A DNA stretch of 64,000 nt, from NCBI GenBank assembly GCA_032871835.1, contig CM065299.1:95928652-95992651 (forward strand), given 5' to 3'. The DNA comes from Dipteronia dyeriana. Its lineage: Eukaryota; Streptophyta; Magnoliopsida; Sapindales; Sapindaceae. Below, piece by piece: positions 25,122-36,743 of the stretch (its first letter is position 1; each line of letters starts with the position of its first letter). The position numbers and the translations under genes are program-made. The notes beneath the pieces are model-generated. The model did not search any database and was not told the DNA's origin. It saw only the letters and a program-made list of their open reading frames with translations.

Positions 25122-26018
25122 ATTTAAAGAAAGAGAGAGATAGAAAGGAGGAGGTAATGTGGTAGTAGTTGAGTGTCATTTTATTTTGTTTTTTCTTTTT
25201 CATCTTTTAGATTGATATTTTTGTAAATAAATAGAAATCTATTAAATTTTTCTGTTAATATGAATAATTCAATTTTAAGAGTTGTTTTAGTATATAACTA
25301 GTAAAATGGCTCTGGAGTATTATACCGTTTTATATATTATTTTCAATTTTAATAAATTTAATTTATAATTTAAAATTTTATTTATCTAAATTATGGAACA
25401 AAAAAATTAAAAATTAAAATATATTTTAATCAAACATAAAATAATAATCAAGTAAAATAATAATTCTATACGAAATAAAAATATCAGTTATATTGATATA
25501 TATATACATAAAAATACGAAAACAATATATGCTTAGTGTATTGAATATTAATACGAGAAACAAAACTCTATGCATTAAATATTAATGTGAAATAAAAGTA
25601 TCATGCATTGTACATATTTTGTCTATTAAAATGAATTTATTTAATTAATTGAGTAACTGTAACAAACATTAAATATATTTAATATTAAAATTATAACATC
25701 TCTTAAAAGCTAAGCAAACTCAAAAAATGAAAGAAAATAAATTAAATCTTATTTTTTATTTTTGATTGCATAAATTTGTAGGCAAGTTAAATTGGATCTT
25801 GATACCTGAGATTTATTTTGTAGTAATTTTTTTTTCAATATTTGTGAATTGAAATTCAGTTGCACTATAAAGAAAACTTTGTTCATCAACCAAATTTAAA
25901 AAGTAAGTCTAGCAATTTTTTGACTCTTTTTTTGAAGTTTGAATTATCGATACTGTGGTAGTGGTTGAGTGTCTTTTTGTTTTGTTTTGTAAAGATAAAG
26001 ATGGAGAGAGATTAAGAG

Positions 26019-26725
26019 TATGAATGACAATGGGTCGGGTTGGGTTTAAACGGGTTTGAAAAAAACCAAACCCAAACCCACGAAAGAAAATGACATCCAA
26101 ACTCATCCACAAACCCACAAAATCTAGTGGGTTCGGATTTGGGTTCGGGTTTCATCCGTAGATTTTAGTAACATCCAGACCCGTCCATGAACCCCCGAAC
26201 TCCTGAGGATTTGTTGTTCCAAAGCGACTCACTCCTGTGTGCATAACTCGGTCCGAGTCAAACCCAGTTGCCGATAGCCATCCACCTTAGTTTTCTTCTT
26301 TCTTGCTTCAGTATAAAATAAGTTACTGAGAAAATAAATGGAGAATATGAGTTTTAATTTTGAAGAGAGAGTGTGGGGGTTGAAGATCGATAAAAAAGAA
26401 AATGAAGACAAAAAATAAATAATAATAATAATAATAATAATATATTAAAATCTGAAGAGACAAATAATAGGGGTCAACTTTATGTGATGTAATACAAAAA
26501 TGAAATACAAAAATAATAATTATAATATTATTTGTTAAATAATTATTAAATCAAACGGGTTTGTAGTTCGGGTTTGGTTTTTTTCCACACTTGAACCCGA
26601 GCTCGTGACGGGTTGAGATTTTAAATTCAAACCCGTCCGCGGGTTCTATTTTTACTTATCAAACCCTCTCCAAACGAGTTGGGTTCGGATGGGTCTCACA
26701 AGTTCGAGTTTAATTGTCATCCCTA
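26019..26725. mobile_element. hAT miniature element, duplication copy 2
   Basis: Same element as at 24324-25121, with shorter internal repeats. Ends are TATGAATGACAA and (complement) TAGGGATGACAAT. Flanks ATTAAGAG (26011-26018) and ATTGAGAG (26726-26733) differ at one base. Shared flanks show that insertion came before the segmental duplication. Confidence 0.75.
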
Positions 26726-26799
26726 ATTGAGAGAAAGAAAACGGTGGGTTGGAGAAAGAGAGAGAGATGGTGGTACTGTGATAGTGGTTGAGTGTCATT

Positions 26800-27070
26800 T
26801 ATTTTGTTTTTTATTAGAATGACATTTTTATAAATAAATAAAAATCTATTAAATTTTACTATTCACATGAATAGTTCAATTTTAAGCTGAGTTTTTTTTA
26901 TTAAAATGGTATTTTTATAAATAAATAGAAATCTATTCAATTTTACTATTTATATAAATAGTGCAACTTTAAGATTTTAAGATGAGTTTTTTTATTAAAA
27001 TTATATTTTTATGAATATATAGAAATCTATTAAATTTTACTATCCATATAAATATGTAATTTTAAGATGA
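26800..27070. repeat. Three copies of an about 85-bp AT-rich unit
   Basis: Units contain ATTTTTATAAATAAATAGAA, ATCTATTAAATTTTACTAT and CAATTTTAAGATGAGTTTTT. The tandem multiplication closes copy 2 of the larger duplication. Copy 1 has only one such unit, near 25210-25290. Confidence 0.75.
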
Positions 27071-27109
27071 GTTTTATATGGAGAGCAAAATATAGTATTT
27101 TCTCAACAA

Positions 27110-27528
27110 GCTTTTTTTAGGAAATAGTCATTGGAAAAAAAATGCATATCTAGCATTTCTTGATATTTGGTTTCTAGGAAATAGCATTTCTAAGACAATA
27201 ATGCCCTCCACGATAAAATCGTACAACATGACTAAATTACCCTCTTACATTGTGTAAGGACCAAACTGCCTTTCTGTTATTTTCTTTCAGTTGACTGAAG
27301 AAAACCATAACTTTCAGATGTGGGAAATGAGAATTGAGAGGGTAATGTAGTCAACTTCATCAAAGTTTTTTTGTTATAAAATTTAAGGAAGGTATTTTGG
27401 GGATTTCATCAACAGGGGGTCTTAAGGGTATACTAGTAAATGAGGTTTCACAAGCGGGCTATATATACAATATTTTCTTCAAGGGGCTATTTCCTAAAAA
27501 GTGAATGTTGGGAAAGGCTATTTCCTTT
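27110..27528. mobile_element. Miniature element with AGGAAATAGC termini
   Basis: The left end carries TTTTTTAGGAAATAGTCATT and, about 60 bp on, CTAGGAAATAGCATT. The complement of the right end carries AAAGGAAATAGCCTTT and TTTTTAGGAAATAGCCCC at the same spacing. The termini are therefore inverted repeats with a doubled motif. No coding capacity. Target duplication unresolved. Confidence 0.55.
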
Positions 27529-27892
27529 GATTTCCACGTAATAATATATAATAATTCTCTAACTCTCCAATTTCATTAACTATTTCTGACCTCCAAATAT
27601 CCTTAGATTAGATAATGAATATGGTGATTGGTTCAGATAATATTGTGTTAGAGAGCCCTAAGGCTTTGTCTTTTTAATTATCTTGCTTCGTAGTTTTCAT
27701 GTTTTGAGGTTAGTTTAATACGATATCCATCTGACCCAATCTTTCTTGAATAAGCAGAGACACCCAAAACACCCACACAAGAAGCATGATGGCGAATTTC
27801 GTCCCCAGCACGACCAAATGCCTTCTCCGCGATATTAAAGGGAGACATGGGAATTGCATTGGCAATACCATCAAACAAGCATGAAGCATGTT

Positions 27893-27900
27893 TATAAATA
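27893..27900 (+). promoter_or_regulatory. TATA box of the LTP gene
   Basis: TATAAATA, 66 bp upstream of the lipid-transfer-protein ATG, in otherwise non-repetitive sequence. Position and consensus suit a core promoter with a short 5' leader. Confidence 0.65.
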
Positions 27901-27965
27901 CATGTGTCCTTCCTCGGCAAATCATAAACTGCAACTACCCAAATATACAATAGGAGGCAACAATC

Positions 27966-28352
27966 ATGAATCGCCTAATTAGCTTCCTAACCATTCTTGC
28001 ATTACTTTCAAGTTCAAGTTCAAGTTCAAGTTCAGTCCTGGCAGTGGAAGAAAAACCTATTGAAGTTCCATGCCCAACGGTTACCCTACAACTAAGCCCT
28101 TGCCTTGATTATATTAAAAGCAAGGCAGACGCGCCACCACCGGCTTGTTGTTCAGGCGTTAAGGATATTAGTAGTAAGGTAAAGTCCCCGACGGATCGAA
28201 GCAACATATGCAGTTGCCTCCAGAAAACACTGGGAAACGTTGGACCATATGATAAGAACCGCATCCCTTTGCTTCCTCAAACATGTGGGGTGCCCATCAA
28301 ACTCCCTCCTATTGATTCTAAGACCGACTGTTCCAAGTATGTAGTTTACTAG
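27966..28352 (+). CDS. Non-specific lipid transfer protein, type 1
   Basis: A small secreted protein that binds acyl lipids in a hydrophobic tunnel. Family roles are cuticle or suberin lipid delivery and defence, at the cell wall. 128 aa from ATG 27966. Residues 1-27 are a signal peptide (hydrophobic core LISFLTILALL, then a serine run encoded by AGTTCA repeats, and VLA before the likely cut). The mature part has the eight-cysteine pattern C-x9-C-x14-CC-x19-C-x-C-x22-C-x14-C, as in type 1 LTPs. There is a SPCLDYI motif after the second cysteine spacing. LTP1 genes often have an intron near the stop. Here AA/GTATGT at 28336 and an acceptor TGCAG near 28420 would replace the last three residues, but the unspliced frame also ends cleanly at 28350-28352. 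It converges on the channel gene. Confidence 0.93.
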   Translation: MNRLISFLTILALLSSSSSSSSSVLAVEEKPIEVPCPTVTLQLSPCLDYIKSKADAPPPACCSGVKDISSKVKSPTDRSNICSCLQKTLGNVGPYDKNRIPLLPQTCGVPIKLPPIDSKTDCSKYVVY

Positions 28353-28372
28353 GTCCATGCATGAAACTATCA

Positions 28373-28960
28373 TTAATACACAATCGTGTACTAATATGTA
28401 ATTTTTTTTTTAATGCAGGGCTTTTTCTAAAATGAAGGCAAAATTTAAATATTTTTTTTTAGATGGAGGACTTACGATGAATATGGCATTTAATTTTTCA
28501 GGAGGAAAAGGACGTTTTAAGTTGAAGAAAAAAAACTCCCCAAAAAAACTCGAATTTATGTAATATTCCAAAAAAAAGATAAAGTTGGAAGAATAAAATG
28601 TAGCAGGATTCACTTGTATTGCATTATAGAATAAATTTGTCTTCGAGAAAGGGACTACTACTCATGTCACATAGTATTAATAAAAAATCCAGTCACCCTC
28701 TCCTTTTGCTGATTTTTTTTCTCTTTTTCCCTTTTAAATTATAAGGTGCTTCGCATCTACGCGACGAGGCTAAGGGATTATAGTATTTAAAAGAAAATTA
28801 TAAGCAAAGATTCAATTGTAACTCTTGCTAAATACCAAACACCAATCTTGCTTAACACAACCAAAGCCAAGCTATATACAGAGAATTTCAATTTTTGTTT
28901 TGTTTACATTATAAGACAAAATTTGGGTAGAACAAACTCTTAAAACATATAAATATACGT
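28373..28960. other. Intergenic region between convergent genes
   Basis: 615 bp separate the stop codons of the LTP (+) and channel (-) genes. The region holds both 3'UTRs. AATAAA-like words occur near 28630 (+), but I could not fix the poly(A) sites. Confidence 0.6.
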
Positions 28961-28967
28961 GTTATTA

Positions 28968-31900
28968 TTAGACATCAGCCGTGAAGTCAGGCTCAGTTGG
29001 CTTCTGGGGTGGTATCAGTAGCGGTAACCTCGGTGGTATTCTGGTGTTGCGTGGTCCGTTCTGTCTCAATGGTCTTAATAGATTGGCAGCAAATCTTGAT
29101 GCATAGATAGTGGCACCGAGGCTTGTTGAGGTCCCAGCTTCTGTTGCCAATGCATCTTGCAACCTGTCTTCTGCTTCCCTTAAGGACTTAGCAAGTTTCT
29201 GCTTACAGTGGCGGCGCCAAGCTGCTTGTATAAAGCACGCCGCCCATGTCTTCCACTGCACTGAATGGAACCTGAAAGCATGATAAAGAAGACCAATTTT
29301 AGTAAATTACATCTCTGTCTCAGTAGTGTCATTTAGAATAAATGGTTGCAACACTTGCCTGAAAGTTTGCTGAATTTGCTTGCTGTGAAGACGTCGAAAC
29401 TGAGAGGCAACAAACTTCAAGTCATCAGCCATGAGAGCAAAGGCTTCAACTTCAGTTAGAGCTTGTACAGTCCTGGTTGAGATGGGTCGATTGGAGCTGG
29501 TTGTATTGGAGGAGGATTGGGGATCCAAAGCCCAAGTAAGAAGAGCTTCTCCACAGAAATCGCCAGCCTGGAGATAAACAGCATTAAAGAAGCCAGTTCT
29601 TCCACCGTTTGTAGTCGTACTCACTAGCCTGCCTCTCATCACAAACAGCATCTCATCCACAAGGTCCCCCTCGCGAACAATGAAACTGTTTTCTGTGAAA
29701 AGGGCTGGCTTGAGACGACCGCACATTGCATCCAGAAGTTGATCATCCATTTTCTCAAACATTGGCACCTGAGCAAGTGTTGTAAACATTTTAGGCAACA
29801 TCCTGGCATGTGAATTATGATATAGAGAAGGTAAACAAAAGAACTCACTCTCATGAGTAGATCCAAACAGAGATGACGGTTTATATCCCTCCTTAGATCT
29901 TTAGGGAGGCTTCGAATTAGAGTCTCTTCCTCGACACCTCTGGTTTCTTGCCAATTGTACTGTTCATAACGCCTAATCCGGTCCCTCAAATTTTCAGGGA
30001 GCATCCTGTGAGACATCCACTGCTCTGCGTCTTGCCTCTTCACTCTCATTTCCTCTACTCTAACTGTTGTAGATTGCAGATATTTCTGCGAAAGCAGAAG
30101 AAAAATGATGTTTAGCTTACTCTTAAGTCTCTAACCAAAGCATAATATAGCATTGCGTTGCATCGACATTCTAAATGTTGGGAACAATATGTGCGGTTGT
30201 TCATAAGCACAAGAAGAGTTGTGCTTATATTCTATCATGTGATGTCTTGCAACATAAAATTGTGAGAAAACATTGATTTAAAGACCGTGGTGGGGAAGCA
30301 TTACCTGCATGTTGCCTATAAGTAGCGCAAATAAAATCAATCCAAGGATGGATATGGCAATAGCAAATAAAATCTCCCCCACAAATGTGCTTGTTTTGAG
30401 ATTTTGGCCCAAAGAACTGCATTCAATGAGCAAGTTAGAAGAACCTTCAATGATAAACTTCAAATGAACATCATGTTTAATGACAAGGATCAAACCTAAG
30501 ATTACGCAGACCCCACCAAAAGCAGTAAAAGAATTTCTTTGGGAAATCCCGTTTCTCTGCTACCCCTGACTGAAGCGCATCAATAAATATTCCAAAGTTG
30601 AAGACTGATGAATTGCTTATCCCATCAGGACTGATAAATGGGCACGAAGTATTCAGAAATGAAACGTTTGCTGATCGTGGACGTCCTTCGCAGTACAAGT
30701 AGTTAGAATGACAATTATTCTCCGGCTTCTTGCATTCGTCGTGCCAGCATCTATCTTGTCGTTCCACCGAAATCAAGAACCAAATGGCTCCAATTACCTA
30801 CATTTTCTCAATGATCAGAAAAATCCACATGATCCTTTGAGTGATATACGTTAACTCATCAAAATAAAACTTACATGACTGGCAAGCATATAAAGAATGA
30901 GATTTAAAGCAGCTCCAGCCCATGCTGTTTCCGTGAGAATGCCAGAAGTTCTCTCGATTTCATTCGAAAGTGGATACATCCGAGCAAATCTTGGAACATA
31001 TTGGCATATAATAACAGCTTTCAGCATCTCCTTGGTGACCAATGACACTGGACCTTCCATAGTGGGGATGATAACTAGAACTACCATCTGAAAATAGCAT
31101 ACAAGAAATCGTTAAACATGGTGAAATTAATGTAAATTATATGTAGATGATTGTTTAATTTCCTAGGAAGGACACAAACAACAAACCTGTGGCAGTGGAA
31201 GAATTGCCAAGATATCGATAATGAAGTGCGTGGACAAATATCTTTTAGCTATAATCCAAGGATCATCAACCAACTCACCCCTTCCAAATACTCGCGAAGA
31301 AGGAGCAATAAATCCAGTGCGGAATTGAAAGATTATATGAAGTATGTAAAACGCATCAATGAATGTTCGAAGGACACAAGCAATGGTTTGCAAAGTCTTG
31401 TCCAGACCAAGGCACTTATTTTTAGCATCAATAACTGGTATATAAAAGAACAATGGGTCTATGGACGCTGCAATCAAACAAGAGAGTAAAAATATTTTGT
31501 TCCACCACTGAAGAAATGCCCCTTGTGGGTCAAGAATTTTCTTCCGAGAGGAGTGTGAAGATGATTTCTTCGCTGACGGAATGACATGAGTGTGGAACCT
31601 CTTTGTCATTGGCCTCTTCAAGCTTCTGATTCTCTCAGAACTCGTTTCGAATCCTCTCTTAATACTCTCCATGACTGCACTTAAAGTTGGTCTGATTTTT
31701 CTTTGATATAAACCATCATCTATGGATGGTTGCTGCCCTGAGTAAGAATTTTGAGGACTAAAATCTGCAAACCTGAATAAAAGAAAATACGGAAAATTGT
31801 CATTAGCCACAACCATTTTCTTGTTTCGTGGAGATTCAAAAAAGAAAACGAAAACTAAACATGTATGTACACAACCTAAACTAGAAATGCATGAACTGGG

Positions 31901-32050
31901 GGTGATCCTGTGAAAATTAATCAAATTTCTAGAACTAAATCATTTAATGAACTTGGCATAAACAAGTTTTTACATCAATTTTTCAAGTCAAACAATTGAG
32001 AAAAAAAAAAGGACAACTAACCTTACGAATTTAACTTTAACTTTATCCAT
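28968..32050 (-). CDS. Cyclic nucleotide-gated ion channel, group I-like
   Basis: Plasma-membrane non-selective cation channel (calcium/potassium) gated by cyclic nucleotides and calmodulin. Coding exons (minus): 32050-32022, 31772-31187, 31087-30875, 30797-30496, 30416-30305, 30085-29849, 29768-29359, 29271-28968; 730 aa. S1 is at about residues 103-124 (IFLLSCLIAASIDPLFFY) and S4 includes VPRFARMYPL (236-245). S5 is around 262-286. The pore region has FWWGLRNL-SSLGQNLKTS across an exon joint. The linker has STTVRVEEMRVKRQDAEQWM. The cyclic-nucleotide-binding domain starts near 494 (VPMFEKMDDQLLDAM), with the phosphate-binding cassette GDFCGEALLTWALDP at 562-576. A calmodulin-binding IQ motif (AACFIQAAWRRHCKQK) follows at about 640. 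The intron between exons 7 and 8 begins GC, not GT. The resemblance is to CNGC1/10/13-type proteins. Confidence 0.96.
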
Positions 32051-32993
32051 ATTCAATTCTTCCACAAAATTTTGTGCAGCTTTAAAGATGAATAATACTC
32101 TGTTGTTGAATTTGATGATTCACAAAAATATACAAGGGCTGCAGAATCCCAACTTTAATGTGTAATCCTGTAAAATAAATATCAAATTAACACAAAGAGG
32201 AAATTTGAAACATAAAATGAATATTTGAAGCCACTTTAAGATTGAACAACTATGAGTATCATCACATGTAAGAGACCTAACTCTTTTAAATATTTTAGTT
32301 TTTATGATGGAAATTAGTCAATAAATGCACAACCAAATTTATAAGCACGCCTTGATCACAATCTATTGCACCAAACCAATATTTTAAGTTGCGGTTTGCT
32401 TGATACAAAAAAAAATTATGTAAGTTTAAGAATCTCTCTGTTTTTCTTTCACTAAAGAGAGAGAGAGAGAGAGAACAAAAATCAAAATCATGTTTATTTA
32501 CTGTATTATATTTCATGTCTGCAACTCAGCAAAACAAGAAATTAAATAAAAAAAACAACTTTTATTCAAAATTCAAATAAGAAAAACAAGGAAGTTGGGA
32601 AACAAAAGAAAAGTCAAAAATTCAAGTTTCCTGGTAGTTTTTGCTAGAAAAACTAAACAGAGTAGAATTCTTCCCGAAACAAAAAGTATAAGGTTTGTCT
32701 TTGAGTCAGTAGATTACTTTCTGATGATCCAAACAGAAAGTATAAAAATGAAGTAAATGAGTAGTCGCCATTCTTGAACATACCTGTTCCTTACATGAAG
32801 AGGACTAGGCGAGAGGATAGTATTAGGAGAAATGGTTTAAAATGAAATGAAATGAAAATAAGAAAACAATGTATTGGGGGGTAGCCCTTTTGGAGAAGAA
32901 AGTTCGCGGATCGAGTCTGGAATGGCAGTTACTGACTTCGCTTCAAGACTTGAAAGGGAGAGGGAAAAATAAAATAAAATAAAAATATATACA
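32051..32993 (-). promoter_or_regulatory. Channel gene 5'UTR intron and promoter
   Basis: A probable 5'UTR intron runs from 32783 (GAACAG/GTATGT) to 32168 (TTTTACAG/GATTAC). It leaves untranslated leader at 32167-32051 and a first exon above 32784. A TATA-like TATATATTTTT lies on the minus strand near 32984-32993. A GA microsatellite (32454-32474) lies inside the intron. Inferred from splice consensus only. Confidence 0.5.
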
Positions 32994-33265
32994 AGACCAA
33001 GACCAAGAAGGCAGAGTCAACTGTCAAATCGCATTAACCCTCCATGGGCCTGCTTTGCGGCCCATTTCAGAAATATACTTTTGTCGCATTTACACACGGA
33101 TCAACCTGCACATCAACTACTAAACGTATTGTTGTTTCATGGTATTGGTGTTTCAATTTTAGGGTCAACTTGAGAATGTCTTATGTTTTTCGGTAGATGT
33201 TATATAACAACATTCTTATATTTTACTGTAGTTAAATTTTGGTGGGGTCATTATTGTACAGATTT

Positions 33266-34039
33266 AAGGGTCGTTTGTTTTTTTGTCTCGAAAACTGAAC
33301 AATTCTGAATTTTTCTAATGACTGAATATGGACTGAAATCTAGACCTGAATGACATGTTTTTTTTTTCTCACATCTGAATGTATTGTCAACACGTTTGTT
33401 TTTTAAGAGTAAAATTGTCTGAATATAAGTAATTTTACATTTATACCTATATTAAACAATTATACATATAATATGGAATAAAAACAATCCAAAAATAATA
33501 ATTATATATGATCACATATAATCATGAATATCCATGATCTTCATCTTTGATTACAACCAAATTTCATTTTTCTAAGAAGAAAAAAATGTTTTTGTTAAAA
33601 AATAAAAAAAGACATCAGAAAAACTCACACAAAACATTCTAATATATATATCATCATAATATCATAATAAAGTATCGATATTAAACACCAATATGAACAG
33701 TGATTATGGTTCATTTTTATTTGTGTTCTTTTTTTATTTTTAAAGCTATTTAAAATAAGCAATATATTAAAATAAAGATTTCTATACCATATGTAATTTT
33801 GATGAAATTGGAAATATGTTATATATGGGGGATAATATTGGAAGAAAATATTTTAGATTGCATTTAATGCAATTTAGTGATTTGTAATTAAATTAAAAGT
33901 CATGATTTTTTACTTTTTATTTTAAGTTGTTTTTTAAGATTTTTAAGTTGTTTGACCACTTAAAAAAACAAAACAAAACAACTTAATAATTATGATTCTG
34001 ACCCATTAAGTTTTAAGTGAAAAAAACAAACGACCCCTT
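33266..34039. mobile_element. Miniature TIR element (GGGTCGTTTGTTTTTTT)
   Basis: The left end AAGGGTCGTTTGTTTTTTTG and the complement of the right end AAGGGGTCGTTTGTTTTTTT are near-perfect inverted repeats. About 774 bp, AT-rich, no coding capacity. The duplication is ambiguous (AGATTT/AGATAT), so no superfamily is assigned. Confidence 0.65.
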
Positions 34040-34059
34040 AGATATTTATTAAGGGTAGT

Positions 34060-34780
34060 AACAGGTTGAATCGGATCGGATCAGAGATGTTTCATACTTA
34101 AACCCCAATTTGCATGAATTGTCTCAAATCTAACCATGCATCGAACGGGTTTCGTTTTCCATGCCAAACCCAACCCAAAATGACAAGGGGTGTCTCATAC
34201 CCGACTCAAAATGGCCAGTTTATTTTTTTTTTCTAAAAAAAAATATATATTTCTCAAACCATTAAATATACAAATTATGTTACCATACAATTCAATTTTA
34301 AGACATTGACATAAATTTAATATTCAATTAAATTAATATATATATATACACATTTTTTTTCTTTTTTGATTGCAAATTTAAACATACATTTAAAATTCAT
34401 AAATAAACTTAAATTTGATAGAACACGACATTTAAATTTAACCAACTTTAAATTCAAACATAAAATACAATTAGGTAAAGAGATAAAAAGATTAGAGATT
34501 TGTTTTCCCCTTTATATTTTTATATTTTTTAAAATAATTATATAAATATTTGGTCAAACGGATCGGATCGGGACATAAGAGGTTGGTTGATGCCCAACCC
34601 GATAAAAAATCAGATCAAAAAAGTTTGATCCAAACCCGATCCAGGTTCCATTTTAAATGCTCCAAATCCGTTCCAAACATATCGGAACCTCGCCGGTTTG
34701 GAACGGGTCGTGGATTTTTGCCACACATATTGGTTAAACCCATAAATAGGATTTAAATATAATAGTTGTCATATCTATCT
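34060..34780. mobile_element. Possible degenerate hAT miniature element
   Basis: Dense CGGATCGG, AACCCGAT and CCAAACCC words lie near both ends, with a TAG...CTA-like pair (TAGTAACAGGTTG at about 34055, and the complement TAGATATGACAAC near 34778). The 8-bp flanks do not match. It resembles the certain hAT elements in the window but is more eroded. Confidence 0.4.
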
Positions 34781-34789
34781 AAACCCAGT

Positions 34790-35460
34790 TTTTTTTTAAG
34801 CTTTTGTTGTTGGTAGGATTCGAGCAACTGATTTGAGATTCATTTACCTAAGCCCTAAGCCCTAAGCCTATCGATCTACCAACCAAACTCCCATAGGTGC
34901 TCAATAGAATAGTTAAAAGAAAGAGATATTTTAAAAATAAGAAAATTGAAAGAATTTATTGTACTTAATTTAACTTTTGATCTCAAATTATGGATTGAGG
35001 TGAAAAGGTCAAAAAAAGAGGTTCCAACTTCCAAGTTAATAGTGTATTTTTGGCTTTAAAAGAAAGCAATTCTGTATTGAAAAAAGGAAGAAAAAAAGAA
35101 GAAAAAAAGCACTTATGTCTCACCAAAAATAGAAAGCACTTGTGCTTTAAGAAAAAAAGATGAGGAGATATGGAATTAATTAATTAATTGATGATATATT
35201 TTTATTTTTTACATGGATAAGATTTTTGTTAGTGTGTAACCTTTTAAGGGAATCTGTCTTGCTTTAACGAAATTAGTGATAAATTATTTACATTTAATTT
35301 CCAATTTTATAAATGAGTAACATCAATCAATAAATACAGTATTTATTCAAGTTAATTTCACATGCACAATTTATATTTAAACTTCACAAATCTTACACTC
35401 AAACTCAAAGTCATTAAACGAGTTTGAAGATTGAAAAAAGTTTTAGAGATAAATATGTTT
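34790..35460. other. AT-rich spacer
   Basis: It contains a short telomere-like run (CCTAAGCCCTAAGCCCTAAG, about 34849-34868) and simple AGAAAAAAAG tracts. No gene seen. Confidence 0.55.
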
Positions 35461-35464
35461 TTCG

Positions 35465-35700
35465 GTGTTCGAAAATATTCAGCCTAGGCGGTCTAGGCAC
35501 TAGACGGCCATGTGCCCGACTAACAAGGACGTAACCAGGATTTAAGACTAAGGTATGTTAGAAATCTTTTTTTATTGAACATCAACATCACCTAGTTAAA
35601 AGAACATAGTGATATGTCCCTATAAAATATATATTCTAAATAAATATTTTATAAAATTTTATTTTATTTATAAAAAATCAAATTAAATTATAAAAGAAAG
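35465..35700. other. Transposon debris before the NUMT
   Basis: The motif CAGCCTAGGCGGTCTAGGCA at about 35480-35500 recurs in mutated, inverted form near 40790-40830. AT-rich sequence follows. Probably the edge of an older element into which later DNA was inserted. Confidence 0.35.
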
Positions 35701-36021
35701 TTCGTCAGCGACGGAGACATCGTAAATTGGTCCGCGGGCATCGCGATAAGTCTTCTGTCCTACTACAGGTGCCGCCACAACCTTTACCAAGTCCGAACGA
35801 TTGTCGACCACCAGATCCGTTGGTCTGCAATATTCACCCTAGCCCACAAGCACAAATCCTCGGCGCGGAATATAATCCCAAAGTACTCCAAAGACTCAAA
35901 TATTGTAAATCAAGAAGGTGGTAAGACCCTTGCAAAGTTCCCCAACAGCATAGAGCTTGGAAAGCTCGGACCCGGTCAAGATCCGAACAACAAGGAGCAC
36001 TCAACTATTAGTCTAGTCTAG
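35701..36021 (+). pseudogene. matR: matR 3' fragment (mitochondrial insertion)
   Basis: An open frame of 106 codons without a start codon, much richer in G+C than its surroundings. It ends with NQEGGKTLAKFPNSIELGKL followed by GPGQDPNNKEHSTISLV and a TAG. I recognise this as the C-terminus of the plant mitochondrial maturase MatR, normally encoded inside nad1 intron 4. Upstream it reads VRTIVDHQIRWSAIFTLAHK, also MatR-like. In the nucleus it has no promoter, no start and no flanking nad1 exon, so it is a NUMT relic. The mitochondrial match may run on to about 36065 (CTGTCGGAGCTCAATATCTG). The assignment rests on recollection of the protein. Conservation of the frame suggests either a fairly recent transfer or slow decay. 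Confidence 0.8.
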
Positions 36022-36065
36022 TAGTCCTTTTTTTATGTCTCTGTCGGAGCTCAATATCTGTCCCC

Positions 36066-36740
36066 TAATTAAATTATACAATATTCTTATATTAGTTTTG
36101 TTCATTCTAAATATATTTATACAATGTTTTGAGAAATTTAATGAAATCCATTTAACAATTTCGTTAATTTATAAATTTAAAATTAGAATAAAAAATAATA
36201 ACTGAATTACTCATAAAATCTCATTATCTATATTTAATAATAACCTTAAAATTTCAAAACAAAATAAAATACATTTTTTAAAATTAATAAATAAAATATT
36301 TAAAGCTATAATATTCAACAAGCATATCTAAATATTGATGTTGATAAATAGATTTAATCAAGTTTAAAAATTGAGATAAATTATTGTTATTATAAAAAGA
36401 TGAAAAAGGAAAAAAGATTATATTCTTACTATGACTAAGAATTAAAATTAATTTAATTTTCTTTTTACTAATTTAATTTTGTTAAGGGGGCAATTATAGG
36501 TTCTTCCCTATCGATTAGGATAACATTGCCCATATTATGCAACAGGTAAATGACGGACGATTTGATCAATTTATCAGTCGATTTTATCGATTAATCGTTC
36601 AGACGGAATATAAATCGTTTTTATATTCTAATTACATTATTAAAAATTTGAATAATGAATATTTTTTAAAAGATTGAATATTAATTTTATATGTAGAAAA
36701 AATAATTATAAAATAAAATAAATTCATAGTCATCTAGGCT
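36066..36740. other. AT-rich spacer with element remnant
   Basis: Mostly A/T-rich. At about 36545-36620 it has GATTTTATCGATTAATCG, a word typical of a plant miniature element. That element seems to be split by the hAT insertion, because similar sequence context resumes after 40800. Confidence 0.4.
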
Positions 36741-36743
36741 AGT

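Larger units (their letters stand above)
23555..27070. repeat. About 1.7-kb tandem segmental duplication
   Basis: Copy 1 runs about 23555-25295 and copy 2 about 25297-27070. Shared landmarks in the same order are AGTAAAATGGCTC, ACCGTTTTATATA, ATGAAATAAAAGTAT-like tracts, TTAAAAGCTAAGCAAA, AAATTGGATCTTGA and ACCTGAGATTTATTTT, GTTGAGTGTC, and a hAT miniature element. Divergence is modest but steady, so the duplication is not recent. No gene is carried. The unit starts about 140 bp after the ATG6 stop. Confidence 0.85.

Noticed and set aside
34800..34900. tRNA or SINE (GGATTCGAGC, a B-box-like word)
   Set aside because: No matching A box or cloverleaf could be drawn around it.
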